DNA of 64,000 bases from Branchipolynoe longqiensis (GCA_030323885.1 JASIRB010003253.1:1-64000), one strand, 5' to 3'. Shown: positions 1 to 20,877, counted from the stretch's first letter. A program made the numbers and translations. Notes: generated from the sequence alone by a model not told the origin.

Positions 1-9
1 AGGCCATAA

Positions 10-906
10 CTCAGGCGAAGGTGGAATTTCCTCTCGCAAAGACTGTCCTACACCGATGGCCCCCTTAACCCAACATCAGGTAGAGCAGGAGCCGGAATCT
101 TCATCCCCTTCTCCAACACAAAGAACACCACCAGGGTGTCAGACTTTGCTTCCACTCTCGATACCGAGCTCGCCGCCATTCACTTGGCCCTCGAAGACCT
201 CCACAACTCAAGTGCCATCATCATTACCGACTCTCTGAATGCCATCAAAGCGATCGCCCGCCCAATTGCCCGACACTCCCTTGCCGACGCAATCCAGATT
301 AAAATCTTGACCAGACATCAGGCACACCTCAACACAGTCCTGCTATGGGTCCCCTCGCATATAGAACTGTATGGTAATGACCAGGCCGACTGTGCCACTC
401 TAGCCGGTGCAAACCGAGCAGACGTAGAGACAGCCATCCTTCCATCCGTTAACAAACTGGCCGCCGCCGCTTCTCGAGCCACCACCAAACTCTGGGAACG
501 AGCACCACAGAAGGAACAAGTACGGAACCCTTATTAAATAAGCTGGCTCTGTTACACCCTGGTCAGAACGAACATCCCCCATCCAGTCAGCCTTCCTGCT
601 TCTACACAAGTCGCCATCAACCGCTTCAGGACTGGCTACCGCCGTTGGATTGATGTCCCCAACCTCCACTGCGGAACTAATATCCTTAATGTGGCCCACA
701 TACTCGCCTCATGTGGCGCCGTCAACAGATCTGCCATCAGCGACTTCATGGAGGATGCTGACCACCAACTCAGCGACAATAGGGCCGCTCTGACTATCCT
801 CTCCAGGATTTCCAAGTCATCCTGGAACGCACTTGCTCGCTTCTACCGCCAGAACGCAGACATCATCAACACTGTTGGTCACCCAGTTCATGACATTGGG
901 GACTAA
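10..906 (+). pseudogene. 3' end of a non-LTR retrotransposon ORF2: RNase H domain plus C-terminal zinc motif
   Basis: One frame, broken by a single TAA at 535-537, encodes an RNase H domain followed by a LINE C-terminus. Acidic catalytic motifs are visible: YTDG (codon at 49), a Glu in LDTE, TDSLNA, and NDQAD after WVPSHIE. Downstream in the same frame is a cysteine/histidine pattern (HCG...AHILASC, about 673-711) typical of the end of RNase H-bearing LINEs such as the I/Jockey/R1 groups. A stop at 7-9 closes the left side, so no RT domain is present here. The frame ends at 904-906. It is a dead fragment; the exact clade is not resolved. Confidence 0.85.
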
Positions 907-1043
907 CAGGCCCCACCTCATCGCCATAGCTGACTTGGTGCCACTACTAACTAACCACTAATTTTCACTGCAACAAACAGGTAACCCCACCCTCTGCCTA
1001 ACTAATCCCATCCTCACTTCACTTCTTCCTCTGGCCTTGGCCG

Positions 1044-1335
1044 GACTTACGGTGCATACCGGTGAATCTGGAGGGACTGAAGTTTGGATCCTGGTCGAGT
1101 CAAACCAATGAATTGGTGCCTGTTGCTGCTCGGCGCTTGGCGTTATGAAATCAGGACAGGGACTGGGTGCACACTGTCAGGATAATGTGACTGTGTGGGA
1201 CATCGGGTCATGGCGCCGGCGGCCTGATTTCCCAGTGGGGCAGCACTATGAAGTCGCCATGACTGCGCGCTGTTACAAGTCGGTGCACATCCTGGTATGG
1301 CCTAGGGTCTTACTGGGGTGCAAAACTACACCAAC
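1044..1335 (+). repeat. tRNA-derived SINE, family 1, diverged copy
   Basis: Shares the window-wide SINE consensus: a B-box-like 'cctggtcgagtcaaaccaatga', then 'gtcaggataatgtgactg', then 'cagtggggcagcactat' and the 'cacatcctggtatg' tail. The A-box region and the 3' end are degraded. Confidence 0.75.
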
Positions 1336-1543
1336 CATCCAGCCTCCCCCGGCCCTCTCAGAGGACTGTGGTTGGACTCTTAGGCTGCCTTTTTCCTTCC
1401 TCCCCCCCCCCCCCCTCCCCCCTACCCCTCAATTCCTCTGATCACTACACACCGGAAGCCAACTCCCGACCACATGGGACTGCTTTCAGTGGTGCCCATT
1501 CAGTGTTGCAGATTTGCAGCCTTCAGCGCACCAATGCGACTGA

Positions 1544-1894
1544 AAACTCCCCAAAACAACAACACTATTCCTTGCACCAAAGCCCATCAAAGGAAAGCCA
1601 CTAGACAAAACCAAGGTGTTTGGCGGTCAGCTCCACTACTTGTTTAAACAAGTGGAGACCAGTTCCAAGTGCGTCAAACTCATGGAAACGGACAAAAAGA
1701 AGTCGTCGGATGCCAATCCCAACCGCTTCAAGAAGCTGAGGCAGGATTTTTTAAACCTACAAACCGGCCAACGAGGAAGCCGGTATGGGACAAACTTCAG
1801 CTTCCAGGCATGGGGAAGGGGCCAGAGGCAGTCGTTCGGCTGGAACGACGAGAACAGGCCCTTCAAGAGGGAGTTCAACGCCCAGAAGACTTAA
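1544..1894 (+). pseudogene. DIRS-like gag C-terminal remnant
   Basis: An open frame follows the TGA at 1541-1543 and runs to the stop at 1892-1894. It is rich in Lys and Gln and ends in a Gly/Arg/aromatic segment (GRGQRQSFGWNDENRPF), a style seen at the end of DIRS-type gag proteins. It is followed directly by the same terminal sequence that ends the large DIRS element at 53.8 kb, so it is probably gag coding joined to the 3' end by an internal deletion. The gag assignment is inference; the link to the terminus is visible. Confidence 0.5.
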
Positions 1895-2115
1895 CGATCC
1901 TTAGTCTAGCCCACCCACCCTACCCTACCACGACTATCATGTTTCGCTAGAACCCGATCGAAAACACAAAAATTATCCATAAAAAAATTATGTAAAAGAT
2001 TGCTGGACCCGGATGTGCTTCCTTCTCCCTGACCCACGACTATCCGAGGCTAGTACCTTGGGAAAACACAAGTTATCCATCATCTGTACCCAGGTAAGAT
2101 TCTTATAACTATACT
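1544..2115 (+). mobile_element. internally deleted DIRS-like retrotransposon, gag tail plus terminal repeat
   Basis: Positions about 1985-2115 match about 53665-53795: the pattern 'gattgctg.acccggatg', 'gcttccttctccct', 'actatccgaggct', then 'gttatccatcatctgtacc' and 'ataactatac'. No RT, RNase H or recombinase sequence remains between the gag-like frame and this terminus. Confidence 0.7.
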
Positions 2116-2164
2116 ATATATATTGCGAATATCACTTATTTATTATATATGTAAATTATATATA

Positions 2165-2168
<4 letters not shown>

Positions 2169-2214
<46 letters not shown>
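2169..2214. repeat. (TA)n microsatellite
   Basis: Uninterrupted TA dinucleotides in an AT-rich stretch. Confidence 0.95.
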
Positions 2215-2218
<4 letters not shown>

Positions 2219-2469
2219 TATTTATAATAGATTTATAATATTCGCAACGTTTTCCTCTACACTGGTCCCCGTGTTTCCCTGTCCGTGCATACTTAGCTGT
2301 GTAGGCTTGATTAGCGGGGTACACCCGGTGTGTCAGTATTATAGTGACCGGCCAGCACCTACCCATCAAACCATTTCCATACCTGCACTCTGCCCCCCAC
2401 ACACACCACACAGACCCCCCCCCCCCCTTAATTGTACAGTGATAAATACCATGGCAACAGGCCATAAAA

Positions 2470-2740
2470 CAATCCGCACTGTGTACTAAGCACTACAGGA
2501 ATGATTTTTGTTCCAAACAAAGCCTTCCTTTCCACTCGTATCCCTTGTAAGTTGTATGTAGCGGAGGTCTACATTTATTTGTGTTTAGTTTTAAATGTTT
2601 ACACTCGTTTGTCTCCCTATCTCGTTATCTCGTTTCATTGTTACTAATGTTAGTCTGGCGATCTGAGCATCAATTAGGTTAACACTCCCCTTTTTGGGTG
2701 TTGGTAGTCATACTAACTAATAATCTAATAATAATATGAG
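2470..2740. other. no feature recognised
   Basis: Unique-looking AT-rich DNA between the DIRS terminus region and the first pogo-like MITE. No coding or RNA signal seen. Confidence 0.5.
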
Positions 2741-2759
2741 TACAGTAAAACCTCCCTAA

Positions 2760-2950
2760 AGCCCCGTTCACACACAACTGTTAATTCGCCTCAACTAGAC
2801 TGCCTCATCTAAGTCGCCTCAAAATGTGTGTGTGGATGCGCCGTTGAGGCGAATTAGAGCTGATTCGACTCAACTCGTTCGCCTCATGTAAACCACTTCA
2901 CGAGGTGGGTTAGATGAGGCGACTTAGCCTAAGTTGTGCGTGTGAATGCA
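2760..2950 (+). mobile_element. nested foldback MITE, GTTCACACAC type
   Basis: Left end 'gccccgttcacacacaac' pairs with right end 'gttgtgcgtgtgaatgc'. The inside alternates GCCTCA/TGAGGC words on both strands, so the whole element can fold. It sits inside the pogo-like MITE. Confidence 0.6.
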
Positions 2951-2987
2951 AGTGGTTTTGTTGAGGTTGCTTAAGCACATCGCTGTC

Positions 2988-3127
2988 GATGTATGCATGT
3001 ATGTACATATGCATGTTTGTATGCATATGTATGTACATACACATGTTTGTATGCATATGTATGTACATACACATGTTCGTATGCATATGTATGTACATAC
3101 GCATGTTTGTATGTGTATGTATGCATA
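2988..3127. repeat. ATGTATGC/ATGTACATAC minisatellite
   Basis: Four near-identical units of about 36 bp built from ATGTATGCATATGTACATAC-like words. The repeat lies between the nested MITE and the right half of the host MITE. Confidence 0.9.
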
Positions 3128-3336
3128 ATGCTTAAGTCACAAATGGGACCAGCTTTAAATGGTCCATTTAGGGAGGTGGTCGGTTTATGGATGTTTTTTT
3201 ATATCATTACAATGGTATTGTATGGGCAGATCGTTTGGGACGCAAATAAAGCAATCGATATAGGGAGTGGTCGGTCTGTGGAGGTAGTCGGTTAAAGGGG
3301 TTTTACTGTATAGACTGATTTGTTTTATTTGTTTCC

Positions 3337-4128
3337 TTAAAGCTGCATAGTCCGATGAAAGAATCACATTTTTGAAAGCAAAATACTGATTTTAGGGGCT
3401 GTCACATTAGGTTTTTTTGCGGGAGCGTATGGCGGCGTAAGCGCGTTACGTCATATACGTCGGCATACGCCGTATACGCTACTCATACGCTACGCATACG
3501 CTACTCATACGCTACTCATACGCCGCCAGATGCCGGCGTATGTGAAGGCGTATGAGGCATACGCCGCCATTAAAACGCTTTCATAAATCCGTCCGTCCAA
3601 ATTTTTTTGTGCATGCTCAAAAAAAACCCGACCTATGAGGGCGTATGGCCATACTGTCAAAAAATGTCACAGCACGCTCCCATACGCTCCTCGTACGCTC
3701 CTCGTAGGTTCCACATACGCTCAAAACCACCCGAAAGGTCACCAAATGTCATCATAGGCCGGCACGCGCAGGACCTACGTAGGTTTTCAATACGCTCCCG
3801 CCATACGCCGTAATGTGACAGGGCCTTTAGATTTGAGCCTACATATCCAACTTAGATACTGATGCATTTATTAAGTACTTTTTGCTGCATAGAAGGGCAT
3901 ATTAAGTCAATTAGAACCTGTTACTTCTGAAGCCTATGGGATCAGAATTTTGGCAAGCCCAACACAATTACTTTATCATGTTTACACTTCAATTCAAACC
4001 TCTCCAAAGTTAGCCATTTTGAATCAAAATTACTTCAAGCTAATCTAAGATAGGATGTAAATATCAACCTAATATATTTGTGTCAGAAAATAACACACAC
4101 TCAAAACCATCGGACTGTGCAACTTTAA
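3337..4128 (+). mobile_element. TTAA-flanked MITE family A, interrupted copy
   Basis: Left end 'ttaaagctgcatagtccgat' and right end 'atcggactgtgcaactttaa' form terminal inverted repeats with TTAA at each edge. The inside matches other copies ('acatatc.aacttagatact', 'gaacctgtta', 'ttggcaag'). It is split by the 3396-3825 element. Confidence 0.88.
3396..3825. mobile_element. nested foldback MITE, GGGCTGTCACATTA type
   Basis: Left end 'gggctgtcacatta' and right end 'taatgtgacagggcc' are inverted repeats, and TTTAG lies directly outside both ends (3391-3395, 3826-3830) as a 5-bp target duplication. The interior is built from short CATACGC/GCGTATG words, some in tandem (3478-3522). Confidence 0.85.
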
Positions 4129-4213
4129 GGGGAAAAGATGCATATTGACCCCATCAAATCGAAAGTTGTCAGCACTTATGTTATTGTAAAGAATGCATTG
4201 GTATTTTAGTACA

Positions 4214-4396
4214 TACAGTAAAACCTTTATAAGTCGACCGACCATCGGACCGACTTTAACTGATCCATAAAGGATATGGTCAGTTTAGGGAGGTAAAAAA
4301 AATCATTACAACGGTATTGTATGGGCGATCATTTGAGACCCAAATAAAGCAATCGATATAGGCGAGTGCTCGATCTGTTGGAGAGGTTTTACTGTT
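4214..4396 (+). mobile_element. pogo/mariner-type MITE, uninterrupted copy
   Basis: About 183 bp from 'tacagtaaaacctttata' to 'gaggttttactgt', with the conserved 'gcaatcgatatagg' inside. Confidence 0.85.
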
Positions 4397-4633
4397 GTTG
4401 GCTTATATAAATTAATATCTGTACATCGTGTAGTACATCAATGTGAATTAGGACCGTTGTATGCCGATATCTGGCCTCACTCAGCTCACGCAGCCATTAG
4501 CGAAGACAAATCAATATGCTTCTAAATTCTATATGCTTCTTCCTAGTTACTGTCCTCAGGTTGCCAAGGAAGGACTGCAGCTGCGATCTGACATGTTTGC
4601 ACGCCGGAACTAAGATCCTTAGTCTTCACTATA

Positions 4634-4955
4634 GGTCATACCGGCCACGGTGGCCTAATCGGTAGAGCGTGGGCATCGCATGGGGAAGGTCTGGAGTTTG
4701 GTTCCCAGTCAAGTCAAACCAATGACTTTAAATTGATACTTGTCACTTCCTAGCCTGGCACTCGGCATTAATAGGATATGGCAAGGACTGGTTAGCTCAG
4801 TGTCAGGATAATGTGAATGAGTGGGATATCGGGTCATGGTGCCGGTGGCCTGATTTCCAAGTGGGGCAGCACTATAAAGTGTACTCTCACAAGTCGGAAC
4901 CCATCCTGATATGACCTTTAATGTTGCCAGGACGTAAAACTCCAACAAACAAACA
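4634..4955 (+). repeat. tRNA-derived SINE, family 1, full-length
   Basis: The 5' head carries an A-box-like 'tggcctaatcggtagagc' and a B-box-like 'ggttcccagtcaagtcaa', as in RNA polymerase III promoters of tRNA-derived SINEs. The body has 'ttcctagcctgg', 'gtcaggataatgtga' and 'gtggggcagcactataaag'. The 3' domain is 'tcctgatatgacctt' then 'ccaggacgtaaaactccaac' with a short CAAA tail. Whether this tail belongs to a named SINE domain superfamily cannot be told without a database. Confidence 0.88.
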
Positions 4956-5114
4956 CGCTATAGGTCATATACTTTAGACTCACTTTAAACCCATAAGCAT
5001 GTGTTTCCCAATGACCCACCTCGGTAGGAATCTTGGCCATTTGTTTTTTTAGTGTGGATTGCCCACACGCTGTATGTACACTGCATCAGTTTTCTTGATT
5101 GATGCAGGTGTTAC

Positions 5115-5263
<149 letters not shown>

Positions 5264-5309
5264 CGTCTCCGCGATGTTGCTGATGTCACACTTGTCTGAA
5301 AGGGAAAAG

Positions 5310-5395
5310 CAGTTGGTCGCCTCGAAAATGGCCGCCCCCATAGGCGGCAGCCATTTGCAACGGAAAAGCTGCGCTGTGATTGGCTGAAACCACTG
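5310..5395. repeat. fragment shared with the 16.6 kb foldback element
   Basis: 'aaaatggccgcccccatag' through 'gctgcgctgtgattggctga' matches the arms of the element at 16591-17874. It contains ATGGCGGC/GCCGCCAT words resembling YY1 sites and an ATTGG box. Confidence 0.7.
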
Positions 5396-5792
5396 AATAT
5401 GGCGGCCATTTTTGAGGCGCTTTTTGTCTCCTATCTGAAAAGGGAGATGTCTTGGAGGCGCCTCGGAGATGCACCCTGAACGGTAATAAGCCAAAAAGCA
5501 TCTCAGAGACGGACCCTGAACGCGGCCCTGGTCTCTTAGAGATAAATTTTATATTCGGGTCAGGTTGGCCCAGTCAGATTGCTCAGAAGTATCTAGTTGA
5601 TACAATGGATACCGAACTGTTTTATTATTCAAATGGCCATGACAGTCGCATCCCTTTGCTCGACACCCAAATGTCCCTTTGTTGTTCTGAAAGTGTAGCA
5701 ACTGATAAGGTTACACTGAAGTGATTGATTTGTCTCCACGTTATACTACAAAAAGAGAGAAACCCCACATAGGTGGTGGCGGCTGCTGCTGC

Positions 5793-6105
5793 ACCGGACG
5801 CAGTGGCCGAATCGGTGGAGTGCTGGCTTCCTGTGCGAAAAGTCAGGAGTTGGATTCCCGGTCGAGTCAAATCGATGACTTACAAAATTGATACTTGTTG
5901 CTTCCTAGCCTGACGCTTGTCACTATTAGGATATAGCAAGGACTGCTTAGCACAGTGTAAGGATATTCTAACTGCGTGGGATGTCAGGTCATCGTTCCAG
6001 TGGCCTGGCTTTAGCACTATAAAGTCACAATGAGTGTGCACAGTCACAAGTCGGTATCCGTCCTGATATGACCATAGATGTTGCCAGGATGTAAAACTCC
6101 AAAAA
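5793..6105 (+). repeat. tRNA-derived SINE, family 1
   Basis: A-box-like 'gtggccgaatcggtggag' and B-box-like 'ggattcccggtcgagtcaa' are followed by the standard body and the tail 'ccaggatgtaaaactcc'. Confidence 0.87.
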
Positions 6106-6717
6106 AGCATGCTGCTGCTGGAAACAAAATACCCACTGGAATCAAAGCAAAATATTTCTGTGGTTCTTTGTCTCTTCATAAGTCACCTCCCTAGGTTCTG
6201 CTCTGTAGTGTATTGTTGTTTGCATGATCCGCCCAAAAGAGTACTTTTGTGAGTAAAGGCGTCAAGTCAAAGGGGTGGAGCAATGTACTTTGATAGAACT
6301 AGTGCAATTCCAACTGTGGTCAGACCAAAGAGTTGTTCTGTCTTTGGCTGATGGGCTTTTCCTGTGATAAGTGATATCATTAAAATTTGATACACGTAAA
6401 TTTATTGGGAGTGGGTGGCACTACATAATTTAACCGTATAGTTATATTGTGTTACTATTGGAACTAGTATTGTTAATTTGTGTTATTATTATTTTGTGCA
6501 CTATTATTATTGTATTATTATCATTGTTATTGTTATCATTACTCCTCTTGTTCTTCCCTCTCCTTCTCTCGCTCTCTCTCCCCTTCTCGGCTCCCCTCTC
6601 CCTGTCCTTCTCCAACACCTACTTGAGGGTCGGGAAACAAATTTCAGGAAGGGTACAGGTGGAAGACCATGTCCAAATCTAGATGAATTGAGAAGTAATG
6701 CAATCACCATGCAACTT
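6106..6717. other. no gene recognised
   Basis: Contains T-rich and TTATTATTG-rich stretches and a CT-rich tract (about 6555-6610). Open frames here are low complexity. Confidence 0.5.
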
Positions 6718-6797
6718 CTTTCTTTCTTTCCTTCCTTCCTTCCTTCCTTCCTTCCTTCCTTCCTTCCTTCCTTCCTTCCTTCCTTCCTTTCCTTCTT
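6718..6797. repeat. (TTCC)n microsatellite
   Basis: About 20 TTCC units directly abut the next SINE. Confidence 0.95.
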
Positions 6798-6801
6798 TCC
6801 A

Positions 6802-7102
6802 CACTGGGCGTGGTGGCCAAATCAGTAGATGCTGGAGTATGGTTCCCGGTCAAGTCAAACCAATGACTTATCAAATTGATACTTGTCGCTTGCTAGCCTG
6901 GTGCTCAGCATTAATAGGATATAGCAAGGGCTGGTTAGCCTAGTGTCAGGATAATGTGACTGAGTGGGATATCGGGTCATGGTGCCGGCAGCCTGATTTC
7001 CCAGTGGGCTGCACTATAAAGTTGCCATAAGTGTGCACTATCACAAGTTGGTACCCGTCTTGATATTACCTTAGATGTTGCCAGGATATAAACCTCCAAC
7101 CA
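6802..7102 (+). repeat. tRNA-derived SINE, family 1
   Basis: 'gcgtggtggccaaatcagtag' head (shortened), 'ggttcccggtcaagtcaa', standard body, tail 'ccaggatataaacctcc'. Confidence 0.86.
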
Positions 7103-7690
7103 ATCCTTCTTTCCTTCTTGCTTTCTTTCTTGCTTTCCTGGGTGTTTTTTTTCTATCAATCAAGTGTTGTTTCATGTCCCCAGATCTTCTCAGACATGTT
7201 TCCCGACCCAATTATCCTTTGCCTCGATCGAAGAAGCACTTGCTCAGATGTCTTTGTTTCACACTGCAGGGCCTAGCTTTGAACACCATCCATATCATAT
7301 TAGTGCTGCCCCTTTCATCCTGTTGTAATATGTCAGGACTCGGCCGTCTGAACCCCAAACATTACTATGCTCCACAGGTGTGTTCTGACAACTGTCTGTC
7401 AGTCCCCACCTGCGATTACTCTCAACAACTCAATTTCGCAGTTTCTCACATTGCGTCGATGTGGAGATATCCCATGGGTTTCGCTACATATCATAATTCA
7501 GACTTATTTCAGTAAGCCCACCATCCATTGACAGCCTCAGTTGCACAACTTCCTATTTAATTATAAGTTCCACCAGCTCTACCGATTCCCATTTTTCCTT
7601 TCCGACCAGCGCTACCGATTCCCACCATCCCTTTCCTGAATAATGGGGTGATCACTGTATCCCATTCCCACCATTTCCTAATAATGCATT
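7103..7690. other. no gene recognised
   Basis: CT-rich start, then ordinary intergenic or intronic sequence. A 146-codon open frame covers much of it but shows no family or splice signal. Confidence 0.45.
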
Positions 7691-8089
7691 ATGATGGAGT
7701 CGACAAATACACATGCCATGTACAAAACGACCCGACCCGAGTAACCCACCTCTTGGCTTGGGTGGCTAGGAGTGATGACATCACATTTGCACTGGTACCG
7801 TCCTGCAGGATAACAGCCACCGGTACCAGTCACACATGTTTTTTTGGGGTAATAACATAGATTAATGAAATGGAAATATAACTAAACTATGCCATCATAA
7901 AAGAATTTAAATCCTATTTTGCTGTAGTTATATCGGTTATTGAAAAAAAAGGTTTTGGATTAAGCCACCATTTTCCCCACACCGAGCGTGGAGAAGCGTA
8001 TTCAATTATTCGACCCAAGTCTGTAGGATGTGCGCATGCGCCAAAAAGTGGCTCAGGTGACCCGAATTGATTAATCGATTACGCCCCTA
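7691..8089 (+). mobile_element. TAATCGATTA MITE (family F), left-truncated
   Basis: Matches the full copy at 54960-55413 from 'ggagtcgacaaatacac' through 'cctattttgctgta', 'tcggttattgaaaaaa', 'gatgtgcgcatgcgccaaa' and the right end 'gattaatcgattacgccc'. The left TIR is missing. Confidence 0.8.
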
Positions 8090-8645
8090 TTGATCCTTGG
8101 GAGTCTTAGTGTGAATGTATAAACAACACCAGCAAACTCACATGCAGCTTCAGAAGGGGCTAATACAACCAAGTCTCTGCGAAGATATATCAAATATAAA
8201 GGGAAAACTTGCAGATGGCATCAATTTCTATGCAAAACACTATCCTCATTTTTACCCTTTCCTGGGAGATGCATCAAATGCAGAACATAGCTATGTATAA
8301 AGTATGCCATTGATGGAAAGGACTACTCATTAGTACTACTTATTTATTTTCTGTCTGCTACTGCTGGTATGTCTAGATACTTAACACCACCAATTTCTAC
8401 ACGCTCAGTGTTTCTAGCCGTACATACACTGTTATATATATATTGGATGGAAATGTCCATTAAATACTTGGATACTGAGTCTATTATGAAAATAGAAGAT
8501 TTCATTGTCAGAGAGGGTGCTGCGTTCTTTGTTAACAGATAACATAATAAAGAGTCACATATAGATCCGATTTCTTTTAAGGGAGAAAAGATACATATAA
8601 CTGTTTATCAATGTATAATCATTACTATTTTGTATCTTGTTGCAG
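8090..8645. other. CHIC intron sequence without recognised feature
   Basis: AT-rich; the end provides the pyrimidine-rich acceptor 'ttttgtatcttgttgcag' of the next exon. Confidence 0.5.
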
Positions 8646-18071
<9,426 letters not shown>

Positions 18072-18806
18072 CAAAGACGCTGGCGATGGAACCAATCAGC
18101 GCTAACCATTTCGTTCACCGCGGGCTGCCGGTAGGAGCACCGCACCCTGGCGCCACCTGTACAGAATCATCCGCATCACATCCATCTCATCAGGCCACTT
18201 GCCACAGCTGACCTTCTCGCCGCCGCCAGTTATATAACGCCGCGCGCCCGTAGTCACGTGACGCCGCGGTAGCCGCGTAGTGTGTACGTCATCAGTCACG
18301 TGGTGCGCGTTTCTTTTGTTACTGTGCGTTACCACACCGCCTTCTGATGACACGTCATTGTGTTGTGTACATTGCTTACCAAACCCAGGAAGACTCACCA
18401 GTGCTATCAACGCACACACTATGTCCTGCGTACATTGGTTACCAAGCCCACGAAGACTCCTGAATGCTATCAACACACTAGGTCCCGTGCTGAAAGGCCA
18501 AATCTGGTAGCAGGTCTCCAGGCCTGGATGATAAGTGTAAATATGAGTGTGGAACCGGCTCTGCACCAGATCCAAACTAGGCGATAAAACTAGCCACATA
18601 TTAGTGACACCTGGACGCGATGGCATGGGTTGCACATCTGGGGTCACTCTACTCGCAGGGAATCTGAGGCTGGTAATTATAGTATTAATGATAATGCAAA
18701 GTCCCAATGTTTAATATATAAAAGTCAGTTTAAATATCTCCACACCTTAGGGTAGGCCTATTCCCCGAACTAGCATCCATGTATGTTTGTTGTCTCTTTT
18801 ATTACC
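18072..18806. other. CHIC 3' flank, likely including 3' UTR
   Basis: CpG-containing DNA with two CACGTG-like words (about 18254 and 18297) and a loose tandem 'gtacattg.ttaccaa.cc' pair (18367, 18432). No canonical AATAAA is seen close to the stop, so the 3' end is not placed. Confidence 0.4.
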
Positions 18807-19170
18807 TTAAAGCCGCATAGTCCGTTGAAAATATCAAATTTTTCAAAACCAAAACAATTATCTAGATTTGATTCTACATATCTAACTTAGATACTGGTGC
18901 ACATATTAAGCATTTATCACCACATTGAAGGGAATATGGAATCAATTTATGAGAACTTATTAGTGCTGAAGCCTATGTTATCACTATCAGAGTTTTGGCA
19001 TGCTTGCCAAAATTAATTTTGCATGGTTGTACTTAAAATATCTCCAAAGTTAGCCATCTAAAATAAAAACTACTTCAAACTAAAGCAAGGTAGGTTATAG
19101 TGATAAAATCTTATGTATTTATCTCAGAAAAATTACAGAAACTCAAAACCATTGGACTATGCAACTTTAA
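18807..19170 (+). mobile_element. MITE family A, complete
   Basis: TTAA at both edges, 'aaagccgcatagtccgttga' left and 'attggactatgcaactttaa' right; about 364 bp, uninterrupted. Confidence 0.92.
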
Positions 19171-19309
19171 TATTCGCCATTCACAGATGTTTTCCTATTT
19201 TGAAAAATATTTGTATCGGAGGAAAAAGAAAAATGATGTAGGTAGCCTGCGTACAGTGTTGACATTTAGCTATCATCTCGGGTAATTTTACTATCAGGGT
19301 CTTATCAAC

Positions 19310-19762
19310 CAGGGATGAAAGATCTCGGCGATTTCGCTGATTTCCGCAATTTTTCCTGTGGCTATAAGTGTATACTAATACGTTGCGCCTGTCCTGATAT
19401 GACCTTAGATATTGCCAGGATGTAAAACTCCAACAACCAACCAACCAATACATTGTTTCACGCTGCAGCACTATCAGCATATACTAATATGTGGTGCAAA
19501 CGCCGCAGCACTAGCAGCGTATACTACTAATGACTTCAAATGCCGCAGCACTATCAGTGTATACTACTAATACGTGGTTCAAACGGCGCAGCACTATAAG
19601 CGTATACTACTAATACATGGTTCAAACGCCACAGCACTATCAGCATATACCAATATGTATGAAACCCGACTTCCGGGAATTTTCAGCGATTCCCTGACAA
19701 TGCTAAGCCTATGGAAGAATATCAGCATTTCCGCTTTTTTTCCCGGAGACCACGTTCATCCG
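19310..19762. mobile_element. hAT-type MITE with 8-bp target duplication and internal tandem units
   Basis: Left end 'cagggatgaaag', right end 'cgttcatccg'. The flanks are TTATCAAC (19302-19309) and TGATCAAC (19763-19770), an 8-bp duplication with one mismatch, as expected for hAT. Inside are about five units of roughly 44 bp around 'gcagcactatcagcgtatac' (19460-19650). Confidence 0.78.
19385..19445 (+). repeat. SINE 3' tail fragment
   Basis: 'cctgtcctgatatgacctta' to 'aaaactccaacaaccaacc': only the tail domain of the SINE, inside the hAT-type element. Confidence 0.8.
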
Positions 19763-19770
19763 TGATCAAC

Positions 19771-20009
19771 GGAAAAATATTCTTTCTTTTCATTTCATTT
19801 ACTTGAATTTCTAAATAAAAGAATTAATAGCACAGGTCGATTTCACTTAAGATGAAAGCATAGACTTTTTCAAATCAAAGCAGTTCCAAATATTTGACCT
19901 TACCTGTCAGGGAGACATACGGGTGCCATCATTAAACATTTACTGCAGTTTTGTGCTCCCGTGCTATACTAAAAATTGGGTAAGCAAGGCATATGTCCAT
20001 CATTTCGGT
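19771..20009. other. no feature recognised
   Basis: AT-rich, no repeat or coding signal. Confidence 0.5.
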
Positions 20010-20160
20010 GTGCAGGCAAAAGTTAATTTTCAATATTTTCGCTTCAAATATATTTAAATGGTTTAGCTTTGGAGATAAGTCAATTCCAACTAAAGTTAAG
20101 TAGATTATAATGATCAATGAATAATGCATGAAGTCAAAACCATTGGATTATGCAACTTTA
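20010..20160 (+). mobile_element. MITE family A, right-end fragment
   Basis: From 'gcaaaagttaattttcaata' to 'ccattggattatgcaacttt'; the left half is missing. Confidence 0.75.
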
Positions 20161-20492
20161 ACATCTCAATTCTTAAAATATATATTATATATACTTTAAA
20201 AGTTGTAGAAACAGATTTTCAGCAGACTGAAGAAATAACTGTTGGCAATTGTTGAGTCTTGACGTTGACGCGATGAGAACACACAGTTCGTTTAAGCTAT
20301 CCACATTACCTGCCCATTATACGAGTATTCCGAATTAGTGTCCACTGATCCTTAGGGACGCAGATAAGGCTGAGAGTGACACCAACCACAGCTTCTGGTA
20401 TGTAAGCTGAAGCTGCGACCTGGCGTGCTGAGAGCAGCTTCAGTCCTTAAGTAACAAGCGGAACTTGGAATATCCATATTCACCAGACAACT

Positions 20493-20822
20493 GACACCGG
20501 GTGCGGTGGCCGAATCAGTAGAGCACGGTCCTCGCGGGCGGATGGTCGGGAGTTCGGTTCCCAGTCGAGTCAAACCAATGACTTATCAAATTTATACTTG
20601 TCGCTTCCTAGCCTGGCGCTCTGCATTAATAGGATAGGGCAAAGACTGGTTAGGTCAGTGTCAGGATAATGTGACTGGGATATCAGGTCATGGTGCTGGC
20701 GTCTTGATTTCCCACTGGGGCGGCACTATAAAGTCGCCATGAGTGCACACTGTCACAAGTCGGTACCCATCCTGATATGACCTTAGATGTTGCCAGGACA
20801 TAAAACTCCAACAACCAACCTA
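20493..20822 (+). repeat. tRNA-derived SINE, family 1, full-length
   Basis: 'ggtgcggtggccgaatcagt' A-box region, 'ggttcccagtcgagtcaa' B-box region, complete body and tail 'ccaggacataaaactccaac'. Confidence 0.9.
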
Positions 20823-20852
20823 CCAGACAACTGACACACATTCAGCACCCAT

Positions 20853-20877
20853 CTCGTCTCGTCTCGTCTCGTCTCGC
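20853..20877. repeat. (GTCTC)n short tandem repeat
   Basis: Four to five GTCTC units next to the SINE end. Confidence 0.9.

Larger units (their letters stand above)
2741..3310 (+). mobile_element. pogo/mariner-type MITE (CAGTAAAACCTC family), split by a nested insertion
   Basis: Begins 'tacagtaaaacctcccta' and ends 'ggggttttactgta'. The inner right half ('aatggtccatttagggag', 'gcaatcgatataggga') matches the uninterrupted copies at 4214, 10751, 13625 and 14634. TA at both ends fits the Tc1/mariner/pogo target rule. Confidence 0.8.
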
